64,000 bases of DNA from the NCBI RefSeq assembly GCF_002443255.2, contig NW_019211458.1, positions 11,306,402 to 11,370,401 of the forward strand, in the 5' to 3' direction. The DNA comes from Varroa destructor. Taxonomy: Eukaryota > Arthropoda > Arachnida > Mesostigmata > Varroidae. Numbering within the stretch: position 1 is the stretch's first letter; each line of letters opens with the position of its first letter. Shown in pieces: positions 1-11,297 of this stretch. Under the pieces are notes generated by a model. The model did not search any database and was not told the DNA's origin. It saw only the letters and a list, made by a program, of their open reading frames with translations. The position numbers and the translations under genes were made by a program.

Positions 1-552
1 AACCAAAAAAAAACTAAGCTGATCATGAAAAAATATTTATAATAAATTTCAATCCTCTGAATTTTCGTATGATTTTAACCAGTTGTTCATTCGGTTGCTT
101 ATTGCTTATAGAGTTACTCTTGTTCTATCTTTCATATATATATGTATACGAAAGCTGCTGCAAAACGAACTTCTGCACTTCTCAGAGTTCTTTAGTGCCA
201 TGATTCTTCTGGTTACTTCTACGAGAATGTTACAACTGCTGCAGCTCAGGTTTCCCATTCATATTATCATCGCCACGTGGAGTGCGAACTAGGGCTTTTC
301 TTATACTGCTGATGTTAGCATCGTCCTGGGACGGAAGAGAGTGCGTAGGCGTATGCCCTAAGCAGCAAGCGGCAAATGATCAGCTGCCCGTCCTCTATTG
401 TCCTCGAGAAGGTGACAAAAGAAATTAGAGAAGCTCAGCATCCAACAAAACGGACCCAGGCATCATTGAAGACGAAGGTCTGTTTTTGTTAAGCGACAAG
501 AGCAGTAGTAGTAGAAGTCGAATGATCGGACCGTTGCTTCCTTCCAGTCCCA
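1..552. other. No gene recognised
   Basis: A/T-rich at the left edge, becoming more GC-rich towards 550. No supported frame, RNA gene or repeat. Confidence 0.5.
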
Positions 553-569
553 GTGCCTCCTACTGAAAC

Positions 570-1085
570 ATGGACGGCCATACAGTACAACTATTACGAT
601 CGTCTTTCTTTGCGAGTTCTTTTACTTCTCCGCCTTTTACTGGCGCCGCACCACCCTCCGGCAAACGCAGCAGTACAGACCGGCACCGTAATTCGGGGAG
701 AGGCAGACGAGTCCGCCGGAATCTCTCTTTCCCTCAGCTCCAGGCCCCATGGAGTCATACCCTCCGCCGGCACCAAAATTCCGCTCGCTCTCTACTTTTC
801 TCTTTCCTCGAACCCCCTTCCTCGAACCCTCGGTCCCTTTCTAAGCCCTCTTCCACTTACCAAAGTCGAATCGCCAGAGCGACCTTTCCTAGAAATATTC
901 TCCTCTCAAACCTTCCCCTCTTGCCACAAGTAGACGACGGCTTGGTGGACGGTATAATGGCAATGGTCATACAACAACGTCAGCTGCTGGTTACCTATTT
1001 TGGCGGCAAGACGTCCTGCTGCCTGTGTGACTCATGGAGCGGAGGACTAAACGGAGCACTAGACCCATACCACATTTATATGTGA
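570..1085 (+). CDS. 171-codon open reading frame in a GC-rich patch, unknown
   Basis: The ATG is in ideal context (AAACATGG), and 171 codons run to TGA. The peptide is Ser/Arg/Pro-rich (for example RHRNSGRGRRVRRNLSF) with no recognised domain. A second frame starting at 553 is open for 126 codons over the same bases, so the long frames may simply reflect few stop codons in a C-rich patch. No splice or promoter signal clearly supports it. A 12-base duplicate (TTCCTCGAACCC) lies at 804 and 818 within it. The alternative is an untranslated or intergenic GC-rich patch. Confidence 0.2.
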   Translation: MDGHTVQLLRSSFFASSFTSPPFTGAAPPSGKRSSTDRHRNSGRGRRVRRNLSFPQLQAPWSHTLRRHQNSARSLLFSFLEPPSSNPRSLSKPSSTYQSRIARATFPRNILLSNLPLLPQVDDGLVDGIMAMVIQQRQLLVTYFGGKTSCCLCDSWSGGLNGALDPYHIYM

Positions 1086-1401
1086 CATAATACAACGTCG
1101 TTCAGGCAAAACCATCCACATGCTATGAAATGGTAAACATTTCTGCTGATGATTTAGTGGACCAAGCAGAGCCAGCACCTAATAAGTAGACACATTTTAC
1201 ATATTATAACATGATAACGCTACAGACGACGCACAATGTTAGAATTGAGAACATGTTTAGTCACCATTAGTAATGGTAACTAGTAACCTCAATGCCAGTT
1301 GCACAGATGCCTGTCATACAATTAAAAGATACTCCCGCTTGCAGTTCGTGGGAAAAAATCATCATTCGTCACTGGTTTTAGCTGTTTTGCATCCTTATCG
1401 C

Positions 1402-1424
1402 ATATATATATATATATATATATA
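1402..1424. repeat. TA dinucleotide microsatellite
   Basis: About 11 units of TA with no other feature attached. Confidence 0.9.
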
Positions 1425-1557
1425 GGTGTAGTAGTTGCAGTAACTAGCATGGCCGCGCTAGTCTACAAACTATGCCCTGCCTCTCGTCCTTTACAATTAT
1501 CAATTTGGTGGACCATCACCCATAGATATCTTTCTTTAGATATTACCTTTAGATATT

Positions 1558-1949
1558 ATGGAAGGTCGGAACAGGGATCTCTCGCTACCGGCAGATCCGG
1601 GAAAGAAAGGAAGAAACAGATCGAAACAGGATGAAGACAGTAAGGAGCTAATTAAGGAGGAAATTATAGAAATAGATGGAGTTACTGTGCAACCTACCTC
1701 TTCTATGCCCAACCCGAATTCTGAAACGGTAGTGGACACCATGGGGTCCAGAACGAGCTCATGTCTTCATGCTTAGATGTGCATACTGATTATTGTCAAC
1801 TTTTGATCGTTGCCCAGGAACAGGAAAATTATGAAATCTCCCGTTTTTTGGTTAGGCGAGTTGGCAAGAGTCGCTGCGGGAACTTTACTCCCTTGATATC
1901 CTCTACGTTTCAACGTTCTTCTCTTCCAACAGATACGCATAGATACTGA
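1558..1949 (+). CDS. Two overlapping short open frames, unknown
   Basis: The first frame (1558-1776, 72 codons) starts at ATG with A at -3 and G at +4 and is hydrophilic (KELIKEEIIEIDGVTVQPTS). The second (1761-1949, 62 codons, another frame) overlaps its end, beginning MSSCLDVHTDYCQLLIV. Their order and overlap could mean one frameshifted old coding sequence, but both lengths are ordinary for chance in this window. No family is recognised. Confidence 0.15.
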
Positions 1950-2869
1950 TGTGAATGGGGCGTACTTATTATGGGGATCGGCTTGTTGCAGGGAATGTCG
2001 TTGACCTGTTACCCAAATGCACTGCAACTAGCGCCAGCAGTGATTAACGTTTGACGTTTGCGACGGCCTAAGGCGGGCGCCTCAGGTACATGATCAACTT
2101 TTGTGTATTTGTAATTCCATAGAACTCTCAGTCTGAACGCATAAAGTGTGATTGATATAACACATCAAGGAAAAAATGATCGCATGATCTGACAGCGCCG
2201 CCAAATTTATCTGCGTCGCAACAATTTCATCATCCAGCAACTTTTTCGTTGTTTTCGTTAATATTATTATCAGTGTTGTTAAAAGCCAAAGAGGGATTCT
2301 ATGTTTTGTACGATCTTGTAGGTGAATGCGAGTCGATTGGAACTGATCGATACACTATGGCTGTCTTTGCCAGAACTACTATACATACAGCTGCACATGA
2401 ATCAAAACGTATCTGATCTTTGAAAAAGACACAACACTGTAGCAAGATTAGCAGACTACTCTCTTTCTATTTGCCCCTTCTTTTTTATCTAAAATTCGCG
2501 TTCTCTGTGGGCCGGGTGGCCATCACTTATTGTTAAGGAGTGATGGATGACAAATACCCAGCGCGTTTGGTTTCCGAGGTCTAGGGTTCGACCGGAATAG
2601 ACCGAGCAGAGTAGCTAGATTTAGGATAATGAAAAAGGTCAGAGGACACAATATTATTTATACGTTGAGCAATTTAACTAGTGTCAAAGAACTATCCCCA
2701 GGATAAAGTTCAGATACGACCAGCACTGCACTAATGAAATACGCGCAGTTCTAATTCATAGACTCAAATTGGCTGAAAGGCCATTTAATATATTACGAGG
2801 TGGAATGATTGGCTACGCTGACTGCAGTACAGTTAGTCGTCGACTACATTGTACAGGTTCAATAAATCT

Positions 2870-2875
2870 TTTATT
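2870..2875 (-). promoter_or_regulatory. Possible poly(A) signal AATAAA
   Basis: The minus strand reads GGAATAAAAG downstream of the open frame that ends at 3012. Spacing suits a 3' untranslated region of about 140 bases. The hexamer alone is common by chance in A/T-rich DNA. Confidence 0.2.
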
Positions 2876-3011
2876 CCAATTATCATCCATAATTTTTTTT
2901 TTTTTATAAATGTACACACTTCCACAAGGCTAATTATGCTATTATGCGAGTCTTACTGCACAGGGAATTTTACTGCAAGGTAATTTAGTGGCTGTAAAAA
3001 TTAATTCCAGC

Positions 3012-3371
3012 TTACGCTATAGCTTCGTGAAATACACCAGCTGCACTATACTGATTACTGCATTTACAAGCATAGTAAAAACTGTTGTCGGCTAACGGAG
3101 GCGTTTTTCGCAAAACCTGTAACAATGACTTCAGTAGGGAACCCTGCGAGCTTTTCCATGGCGTAATGTTTGCCATCTTCGTTGCGTCATAAGCTAGAAT
3201 AGTATTTTTGCTGAACTTCTGGTCCTCCCCTTGCAACCTTCTCACACCTTCTTTAAGCCCGAACAGAGGATAATATCGAACTTCTAACTTCTTTACGTTG
3301 TATGCATTGTCATGCAACACGACTAAATCAATTGTTGATATTCGCTGCTTCCATGTCTTTGTTTTACCTGT
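3012..3371 (-). CDS. Open reading frame, possible terminal exon, unknown product
   Basis: The frame is open for 119 codons between a TGA just above 3371 and a TAA at 3012. The peptide has a protein-like mix with no low complexity; segments include KKLEVRYYPLFGLKEGVRRL and KTPPLADNSFYYACKC. A poly(A)-type AATAAA lies on the same strand at 2875-2870, about 140 bases past the stop, which fits a last exon. Against it, the first codons are not ATG, the nearest acceptor (TTGAACAG) lacks a pyrimidine tract, and frames of this length arise by chance a few times in a window like this. The family is not recognised. Confidence 0.25.
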   Translation of the reverse strand, partial: TGKTKTWKQRISTIDLVVLHDNAYNVKKLEVRYYPLFGLKEGVRRLQGEDQKFSKNTILAYDATKMANITPWKSSQGSLLKSLLQVLRKTPPLADNSFYYACKCSNQYSAAGVFHEAIA

Positions 3372-4303
3372 TCAATGCAATATTATTAATTAATCAGTGC
3401 AGTTCTATGAGCATCTAAAAATATCTAAGAAAAAATATTGCGCGCATGTCACCCGACGAACTAATTGCTCGTCATAGGTTATTGGTGCCGTAAGTTTATA
3501 TGTGTTTATTGTTCACCGACTACGTTGTGATCATCACGAATGATTGCGATCGGACTTTTCTTATTCAAGAAGTGTTTTTATTCCATAGTCATTTACGGTG
3601 CTACATTGTCGGTGGACTTCGATCGAAGGGACTTGTTTAGCCAAAAATCATAAGACGACAGGCTGTCGCGTCATGAAAATAAAAGAAACAAACACTTAAT
3701 ACCGTCCGCTCTGGCCTCGTCGCCTTATTTTGCCCATCTGAATCATCGTCATCGCTTATCATTGATGTCTTTTATCATCAACCATTTCACAGCAACTGTC
3801 TGCTGACCGCGTAATGATGCCGAAAATGAATAATGCGATGGCATCGCAACCGGCACGACGTAAATAAGCGACACCGCCTAATGCTTATAATTGTATGATA
3901 ACTAACGTTTCGTGTTTGATTACCAACTTTTTACTGTTATTTTGTTGCTTCTGGCGATGCAGACGAAAAAGACGCTCAAGCCAACACTAATGCCGGTGAC
4001 CGCCAAAATAACACTTGCACGATAACGTTATTTACCACTTGTTGGCGTTCTATCACTAGTGCCACACAAATGGCACCATTAGCGTACAATTCGGACATAA
4101 CAACAGCAAGCAAAGTATCATCTCAGAAATAATATTCTTAGCAATAACAATGGCAAATAGTTTCATTGCAGAAAAGAAAAATGCTCACTCAAAGCAGACA
4201 GCTGCATCAAGCTAGCCAAATTTGCCCGCCATCTCACTCGAGCTTGGCTTCCGATTTCTGCTCAGTTATGGTTCATTACTAATCATTGTGGCCATTGACT
4301 TAC

Positions 4304-4357
4304 CGTGCCAAGGGATTATTACGATGGATGAATTAATCATCATTGCTCGCACAACAA
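4304..4357 (-). CDS. Candidate 54-base cassette exon downstream of the main exon
   Basis: The candidate has an excellent acceptor (a pyrimidine tract ending TTCTTCTGCCAG) and a good donor (CACG followed by GTAAGTCA). Entered in phase 0 from the 6.5 kb exon, it reads LLCEQ and then stops, so it would act as an alternative short terminus or a decay-triggering exon. Only the frame reading VVRAMMINSSIVIIPWH is fully open, and that frame does not match the phase-0 donor at 6176. It may be untranslated, belong to another isoform, or be a chance pair of splice sites. Confidence 0.3.
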
Positions 4358-6175
4358 CTGGCAGAAGAAGCAAGGATAGATACAGAACGTTAACCGGCCC
4401 AATATTAATCGTCCCCTGAAGGCCACACGAGACACTAACAAGACGGTAAAGGACCGCGTGATTACTATTACGATTACGACTACAGTACTACGAACCAGCG
4501 AGTAGCAAAATACCGACCCTTCAGTTCAGTGCTACAGCCGCCGAACGGAAGGGAACTTGCTCAGTTTTGAAAGGAACGATTGATGAATCTGATCTAACAA
4601 GTGCTCAATGATTCTGTACGTAGGGTTCCTTTTTCCTATTTCGTTGATCTACTATGAATAGACTTCACATATTTAAAAAAAAGCCTGTAATAATAGACAT
4701 AACTAACCTTGATTAATTCGATTACTAATGTGATTAAATGGCACGACTTCGTAGCGACCGTATCTCAAATAAGTATATATAGACTATCGATGCGATACTT
4801 TCCTTTTATTACTCTTTGTTGCTATGAACGCGATGACTTTCCGTAAACCTATTTAGCAACAAATCGAAACTACAATAGCTGACAAATACAAGAATTTTTC
4901 GTCGACGAAAAAAATTTCAGATGCTTTTTAGCGGTACCATACTGTCTAACGGTTCGCGGGATGTTTATTCAATGTTCAATAGTAAAACGATTATCGAAAA
5001 TGGCTACTTTGGATTGAAGTACCGCTATTTAACCTGAGACAGCAACGTATAACCATCAAAGAACGAATCGGGTTGCTTTTGTATTCACAGGCGTAAGTAA
5101 TCAAATGCGCTTTTAGCAGAATTTTTCATCGTATCATTCCTTTTTCGATGTATCACCGTGGCTGGGTGTAATTGCAGATGAAGTTTCCAATTAAATAAGT
5201 TCCTTGCTCTTTCCTTTTTAATTATAACGGTCAGAGACGACCTCACACAGCGTTCCAACTGTGGATACTGTCACTGTATATCATAGATGTTCAATAGGTT
5301 TCGAAAATGTTTGCATTTAATGAGACAGTGAGAAAGTACGTTGTTTCAGGATAAAAGAGGACTGTGAACTTGATTTTCTCACAATTAGAAGAATATACTC
5401 TTTTAGCCACTGACTTCTTACCCGCTTATAAGCCTACGTTTATTTCTGCCGGTACGATGAAGTGACAATGACTGTGACGTGATCGATCGTTTGACAGGAT
5501 ATCAACCATCAGTCATCAAAAGTATATCCTTGTCCTGCATGTAACCATTCAAGAACGTTTTGCGCACTGCTTTATATCAATATGATTCAAGTCTTGCACT
5601 CCATCACCTTGAGAGCTATTATTTCGGTCCTCTTCATAACAGATAAGACATCATTGGTATCAGATTGATTGAATTCAATCACAGAACCCCACATGTGTAT
5701 TATTGGACCTAAAGTAAAAACGTCCGTCAAAGAGCCATATTTATTCTACTCTCAAAAAAAAAAATAAGCATTTCCTGTCAAGCCAACATCTGAAAGAACA
5801 AATCACCTAAATTGCCTATAATCGCATGCTGTTCTTCGACGACTTGACGCTAGCACAGAACATTAATGATGTTTCGAGTCACCAGCTTTAGGTTACGGAA
5901 GGCAATAACCGAGTCCAAAAGTCCAAATATTTGTTAAAATCATAAATTACGCACAATATAGGTTCGATGGCCTGGTAAGTATTGAATAGGTTCGTACAAA
6001 CAATCGCCCAAATCACCATATATATGCACAGTAGCTTAATCGAATAGTTGAAGTTTGTCCCCTTCTCCTCTTCGTTTCTCCAAAAACGTCCCTCTAATAC
6101 ACTATATATGGGATAGCAGTTACTAGGGGAAATCTAATGGGAAGTATGATGCAGATGCCGTAATGCTGCACCTAC
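4358..6175. other. No gene recognised (probably intron)
   Basis: A/T-rich sequence between the main exon donor at 6176 and the candidate exon at 4357. No other supported splice pair or long frame was noticed. Confidence 0.5.
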
Positions 6176-6556
6176 CTGCTGTGTGGGTGCATTTCCGTTT
6201 TGCTGGGGAGGTTGGGACTGAGGCTGTGGTTGCTGTGATTGCTGCTGCTGCTGTTGTTGTTGTTGCTGCTGCTGTTGGCTCATCGGCAATGGGGGTGGAT
6301 GTTGACCATTCGCCAGTGGACTGCTGGCAACTTGGGCGGCCTGCACGGCCTGTGCGGCCTGCGCCGCAGCCACCACGGCGGCTTGGTTTTGTAGAGCTAC
6401 AGCGGCTGCTTTGGGGGCGTCCAGGGCGTCCTTCTTGGCGTGAGGCGGCTGCGGAGCCACTGTGGGTCCGCCGCCAGCTCCAGGTGCTCCCGCGAAGAAC
6501 CCACCAGGGGCTGCAGCCAACTGGAGCTGTTGTTGCATTCCGCCGAGATCACCCAC
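6176..6556 (-). CDS. Internal coding exon of an Ala/Gly/Pro/Gln-rich protein
   Basis: This is the best coding exon in the window: 381 bases, 127 codons, phase 0 at both ends. The acceptor reads ATTTTCAG before GTGGGTGATCTC, and the donor is CAG followed by GTAGGT. The peptide opens VGDLGGMQQQLQLAAAPGG. It continues with a Gly/Ala/Pro stretch, then a charged segment (AKKDALDAPKAAAVALQNQ) leading into about 25 residues of Ala/Gln/Val that could be helical. It then has SSPLANGQHPPPLP, a 13-residue Gln run with mixed CAA and CAG codons, and a Gln/Pro/Ser tail. No folded domain is visible. Such composition is common in transcription cofactors and RNA regulators, but that is inference. If the donor is not used, the frame reads 13 more codons to a stop. 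The product family is not recognised. Confidence 0.85.
6239..6277 (-). repeat. CAG/CAA tract coding 13 glutamines
   Basis: Thirteen consecutive Gln codons lie inside the main exon, in the order CAA, CAG x3, CAA x4, CAG x4, CAA. The mixture of codons suggests the glutamine run itself is kept, not just a pure slipped CAG array. It is followed by a Gln/Pro/Ser-rich tail. Confidence 0.9.
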
Positions 6557-6714
6557 CTGAAAATGGTCAGATACGCATATATGCATGTTAATCGAAAGGG
6601 GAATAGACCACAATAATTATCAAAACACAAACAATGTCCATATGATAGGACACAAGCGATTTTGCATTGCTGACACTAAAGAGACGATGATGCATGGTTT
6701 CTTTTCTCGCTATT

Positions 6715-6780
6715 ACGGCGGCTTGCGTTTGTAGAGCTAGAGCGGCTTCCTTAAGGGCGTCCAAAGTATCCTTGTTTGCG
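6715..6780 (-). pseudogene. Decayed in-frame duplicate of part of the main exon
   Basis: This 66-base block aligns without gaps to 6375-6440 of the exon, offset exactly 340 bases, with 53 of 66 positions identical by hand count. Translated in the matching frame, 16 of 22 residues agree. The shared pattern is D-x-LDA-x-K-x-AA-x-ALQ-x-QAAV. There is no stop within the block, but TGA lies four codons upstream on the minus strand and I see no adequate acceptor. Four of the 13 changes are synonymous. It is most simply an old local duplication in the intron, 158 bases from the exon acceptor, now decaying. A former alternative exon is the other reading. Confidence 0.65.
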
Positions 6781-6894
6781 TTATTATGTCAAAGGCGAAG
6801 TCTATCATAAATCATGCTGGTTATATAATCTGACATCGTGTCAACACCGCGTCGGCGTATCACACGGATGATCTACAATTCTTGGCTCCCTCGA

Positions 6895-6961
6895 TCTGTT
6901 ACGGTGCAAATATATAAATCATGCAGCATGCCATTGCTTTGTATATTTGCACCGCACTGGA
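6895..6961 (+). repeat. Strong hairpin, microRNA-precursor-like
   Basis: The arms 6902-6921 and 6935-6954 pair at 19 of 20 positions around a 13-base loop, with a single internal T/C mismatch. The base of the stem extends with interruptions to 6895/6961, giving about 67 bases in all. Positions 6915/6941, 6898/6958 and 6897/6959 are G-U pairs if the plus strand is transcribed but A-C mismatches on the minus strand, so the plus-strand RNA folds better. The host gene runs on the minus strand, so a product would be antisense to it. The arms resemble no microRNA I know. It could equally be the ends of a small non-autonomous DNA element. The structure is certain; its function is not. Confidence 0.7.
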
Positions 6962-8827
6962 AATAAGCTTGAATTGTTGTCTTGTCCACCCATTACGGCA
7001 GGCAAATAAATTTTATGGCACTGTATATTAGCTTAGTCTGTTGTATCTGTTGTAAAATTAATATTACATGTATGTCTGAACTACATCGACGTATACTTTC
7101 TGCTAACGTCGATGATAGTAACTAGCTAACATGCGTTATATATCTCGCTTGCTAGCAATGGTTTCTTGGTGCTCTTGTCATTAGAATGGATCGCATCTGT
7201 TCACGCGCGACCGCTGTGCAACACCGAACGAAATAGACAAATTGCAAAACGCTATTTGTCTTTGCTTATATCAGTAACTAAGTTGAGTACTGGTAACACT
7301 AGGACGTATCTCGACAAATCATACCTTAACAGCAACCCTCTCTCTCAACGTACGCGACGCATTCAGAAGCGATCAACCTCGATTCGAAAAGACGGCCGTC
7401 GCTTGTTCCCACTCGATTGCAAATCAACGACAAAACGCACACTTTCGTCACCTAAGGCGTCTACGCGGAAAAGAAGATCGCTGAAAAACTAGACAGGAGC
7501 AGTGGACACTCGTGTGTGCGCAGCGTTAAAGCGCAAAGCTTTAAAACCTAAAGACGTAACAGCTCATGTGTAAGATGGATAAACTAAGCAAAAAGGCTAA
7601 AGAGACGTGAGTGCTGTCATGTCCTATAGAACGGCCTTAGGAACACAGTCCTGTTCAGGCCATGCTGCCAGTTCTTACTTTCGTGTGAGAGCTATGTGCT
7701 GAGTTTTAGAGACAAATCAATCTAATGGCCGGGAGTACTTTGTTCATCTGACATACAGGAAAGCATGTTGAAACCTCTAGACAGTAGTTACGGAAGAAAA
7801 CAGGCCCTCGTTGGTAGAAGATACTAGCGTTCGTTAGTCCCTTTGTGCCGCGTTTTAGGTAGGTCCTGGCCCCACCCGACGCCCGATTTGTTATATTCAC
7901 TGACCTTGAAGTTAACTTTGCTTAGATGAGGTTTTTAGATTAGGAACAACGGACAGCCGTTGCAGAAACCAGCGACATATTTTATAATCTGCCACAGATT
8001 TCTGCCGCTGACCGTCTTTATCAGCCGGATCGCAACCCACTGAACAGAAAGGAAAAAAAATGCAGAGAATAGGATCCAAAACCAAAAAATGGGGAACAGC
8101 AGACTGCAGGCTGCTGCCGTCACCCTCCCTCTATCTTTCCCAGTTTAGCATCCAAGGGGACTCACCGAGCTGTCCCCACCCCAAAACGTCCCATCATTCT
8201 TTACCTGTATAACTAACAAGGCAATGACCCCCGCAAACACAAGCAAGTTTCAGTACACTCGCATGGGCATCTGAATATCCAGACAGCAGCTACCAACAGA
8301 GGACGCAGTCAGTGTATCGAATCGCCTGCCGCGAGCGGAGCGAATTTTCGCAGGCACATTGTACTTAGGCGTTGAGCACCCTCTCTGCTATCCGCTTCCC
8401 AAACGCTCTGAAATGTGACTTGCAGGAGTCTCCAAAGACCTTTCCTCCTATATTCAACAGTTGTTCCTATCTTAACGGCGAGACTTTGTTTGAGCTGTAC
8501 AATGTTGCGGAGCCCACACTGTTTTCGCTAAACAGGATGGCATTAAGTGTCTTTGTGCTCTGAGTATCCTGTGTACAAGGGCATAATTAGTGCCTGCATT
8601 GACTAGATTGAACGTTAACTAACGTTCGATGTATTCGCCGGTGCATACGTGCGTGCATGCGTTTTGGATTTAGCCGTCGCTACCTCGCGGAGGACGCTGA
8701 AGAGCATACCCATGTTCTATTGAAGTCTAGTCAACCTTATCTCGTTGTCGGCAGATCTAGGGGTGGCGGGAAAAAGAGAAAAAAAGTGAAGAACATAATA
8801 GACCGAGAGAAATCCCGCGGGGCTTAC

Positions 8828-8830
8828 CAT
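8828..8830 (-). other. Possible alternative start codon placed directly on a phase-0 donor
   Basis: The minus strand reads GAGTTGATG followed by GTAAGCCCC. An untranslated first exon ending here would put the ATG directly before the 6.5 kb exon, giving a protein starting MVGDLGGMQQQ. The upstream bases (about 8831-8960 on the plus scale) are GC-richer than the surroundings, as a leader exon might be. The ATG context is weak (T at -3), and ATG followed by GTAAG arises by chance, with another instance at about 57127-57135. Confidence 0.18.
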
Positions 8831-10415
8831 CAACTCGAACAAACAGAAGAACGAACGACTCGCCGAATGAAAGCGACGACGACAACACTGCCTATATTAT
8901 ACCTACGGCAAGTGCGTATACGTGAACGACCAAGTACGCCCGCAACCACCGTTACCGGCACTGCCATCGGTACTTTGCTGCCGCCTCGCTGCCACCCGCC
9001 ACGATTAGTTTAAAACAACGACATCGGTAGCTGGAGATCGGCGACAATGGCCACAGCCAGCTGATGGGCCAATGCTGCATGGAGACAGGAAACTATGCAG
9101 CAGCCTAGCATTGCTGCGCAATTACAAATAATACCGAACGCCCACCTACTCATTCTATATTGAAAATTACGCGCACATACTTGAAAACAGCGTCATTCCG
9201 TTAGTTGCCAAGTAAGAGCTTTTGCGTGGCTTGAAATTGTGCAAAGAAGGATAACAAAGACGAAGACTAACTGATCCACTGTATAAGTGTGCGAAACCTA
9301 TTACCACTGGTCGGGCTATGATTATTCGTTGTCTTTCGGACTTTGAGGCTGAAATCATTTTGCGACCACGCCACAATTCTCCTTTCCCTTCTTGCAATAC
9401 CTCAATACTCTCTCAATATCTTGTGGCAACAGCAGCAGCATACGCAACGAGTGCGGAGGACGAGGTGGGCTGCTGGCTACGATATCTTACGTCGGGGTAT
9501 TAACCAAAAGCGCCTTGTCAGATCTAGATTTAGCGTCGCTACAATGCTATATTCTTCCGTCACTTTCCTTGAGGCCCCTCAACCTTCTCACACCAACAAA
9601 CCTGAGTTTAATACACTCATTTTCGTCCACTCAAACAGCTTCCTTATTTAAATCTAGTTGAATCTCCATAAAAGCGCGGTGCAGTATTCAGTCAACCATT
9701 TCCCCAAACATTTCCTTGTTGCTGCTCCCTGTAGGAATCAAAATTCGGGTTACCTATGTGAGAGTGAATGTGCACATTAAGTGTTTTCAGCGACTCACGT
9801 CTGCCATCGCCACTACCCGTTCGTATTTCTATCCTATAATAGAAATGGTATTAGGAAGTATATTCTTTTGGTGGCACCCATGTACATGAAGGGCTCGAAG
9901 CGAAAAAGGTCTGACTAGAAGCGCTCTAGCACTGCCGGTAGTGTGGGGACGTCGGCTTTACGTAGGGGAGGTTAGAAATAAGTAACGATCCCCTCAGGCT
10001 TGCTACGACTAACAATGGAATGTGTCTGCCCTTACCTCTGCCGAAGTTAAGGGTGGCTGGGGGAAGTCCAAACAGCAAAGCTTTGTATCAATGGTGACGG
10101 GCTCTGCTGGCACGCTAACACTTTCTCATATACGGAAGGCCTACCTAGATCTCCATTACTTCAAATTTCCTTCCTCTTCTCCAGCCTCCAAAAAAAGAAC
10201 TAAGGTGCTGTTCCATTTCTAGGTGTAATGCTAGCGGGGCCGCTTTCTGCACTACATACATGAGAGTGTCTAGCTATTTGAGCTAGGATGGAAGAACTGA
10301 GTCAAGAGAGGAAGACGAAAGGAAACGCTGAAAGCAGCTACTGAATTAGGCAGCTCCTACCTTAGCGAGACAACCTAGCTCGGCAGAGGTTTAGGCACTG
10401 AGCAATTTCCCCACT

Positions 10416-10439
10416 GCCGTTGTAACCGCCGTTGTAACC
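10416..10439. repeat. Two-copy 12-base tandem repeat
   Basis: The unit GCCGTTGTAACC is present twice, head to tail, with a partial match continuing. Likely slippage or local duplication. Confidence 0.85.
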
Positions 10440-11297
10440 ACCGAAGCATTCTTTTTATGTCAGATTAGTTAGGATAACAGGAGCTTGGCAGGCTACTATG
10501 ATGGCTGAGATCCTTCTAAACTGAAATCGCAAATGCCGATAAACCCCTTTGCCCCGTCGAGAGGCCTCTGTCGAGAAAACACACCGACAGACAAAGAGGT
10601 CCTGCACGCGCGGCCATGATATTGTTTCCCCGCCAGCGGCCCATTTATATTGCCTACTTGCATCGCAAAGCGGAAAAGGACGCACGGTACGGAACAGGAC
10701 GAGAGACTGGACGAAGAGAAGAATTCCTCGTCTACCGGTATCAGGACTAGCAAAAATTAATTGCTGTACGCAAATCGGTTTTTCTTTATCAACGCCAGAT
10801 CACGCTCGGAAGGCGACGACATGATCTTAGAGGAAAAAAGGGATTAACCTAACACGACAATAACGGCATTATTAGGAATAGCGAGCCTGAACATTTCCGA
10901 TTTGCGGATTATTATTGCTGAAGCCATTCCAAAACTTCTAGTAGTCATTTTACGTCGTAGTGCTAAAACATGGATAAGAGGCGTGTGATGGGGAAAATCG
11001 TCTTAGTAATGGAACTGATGAGTTTAGATTCGTTTTTGCGGCAAGTCTTTCAGCGCTACGATCTAACAGCGGCAAAATGGCTGCAGATGGCAGCACTTCG
11101 TTGAAAAAGGAGCTGAGCATCCGCTTATTGTTACATACCGAAGCCAAGAAGAAAAGGCACAAGCGCAAAGAGAGACACATCTGCTAAATGACAGAAAGTA
11201 ACGGGTAAGCAAAAACGAAAATCTTAGGTTTACGTTTATTTGTATATTTTGTAACGACACTGTCTTCTCGGAAATGAGAGAAATATTGTTGCGGACA

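Noticed and set aside
6163..6591. 142-codon plus-strand frame opposite the main exon
   Set aside because: It is a shadow of the minus-strand exon, whose frame is bounded by matching splice sites and codes the Gln tract.
10037..10130. Minus-strand frame ending at GAG/GTAAGG in phase 0
   Set aside because: No good acceptor or ATG is found upstream; the open stretch is only about 30 codons.
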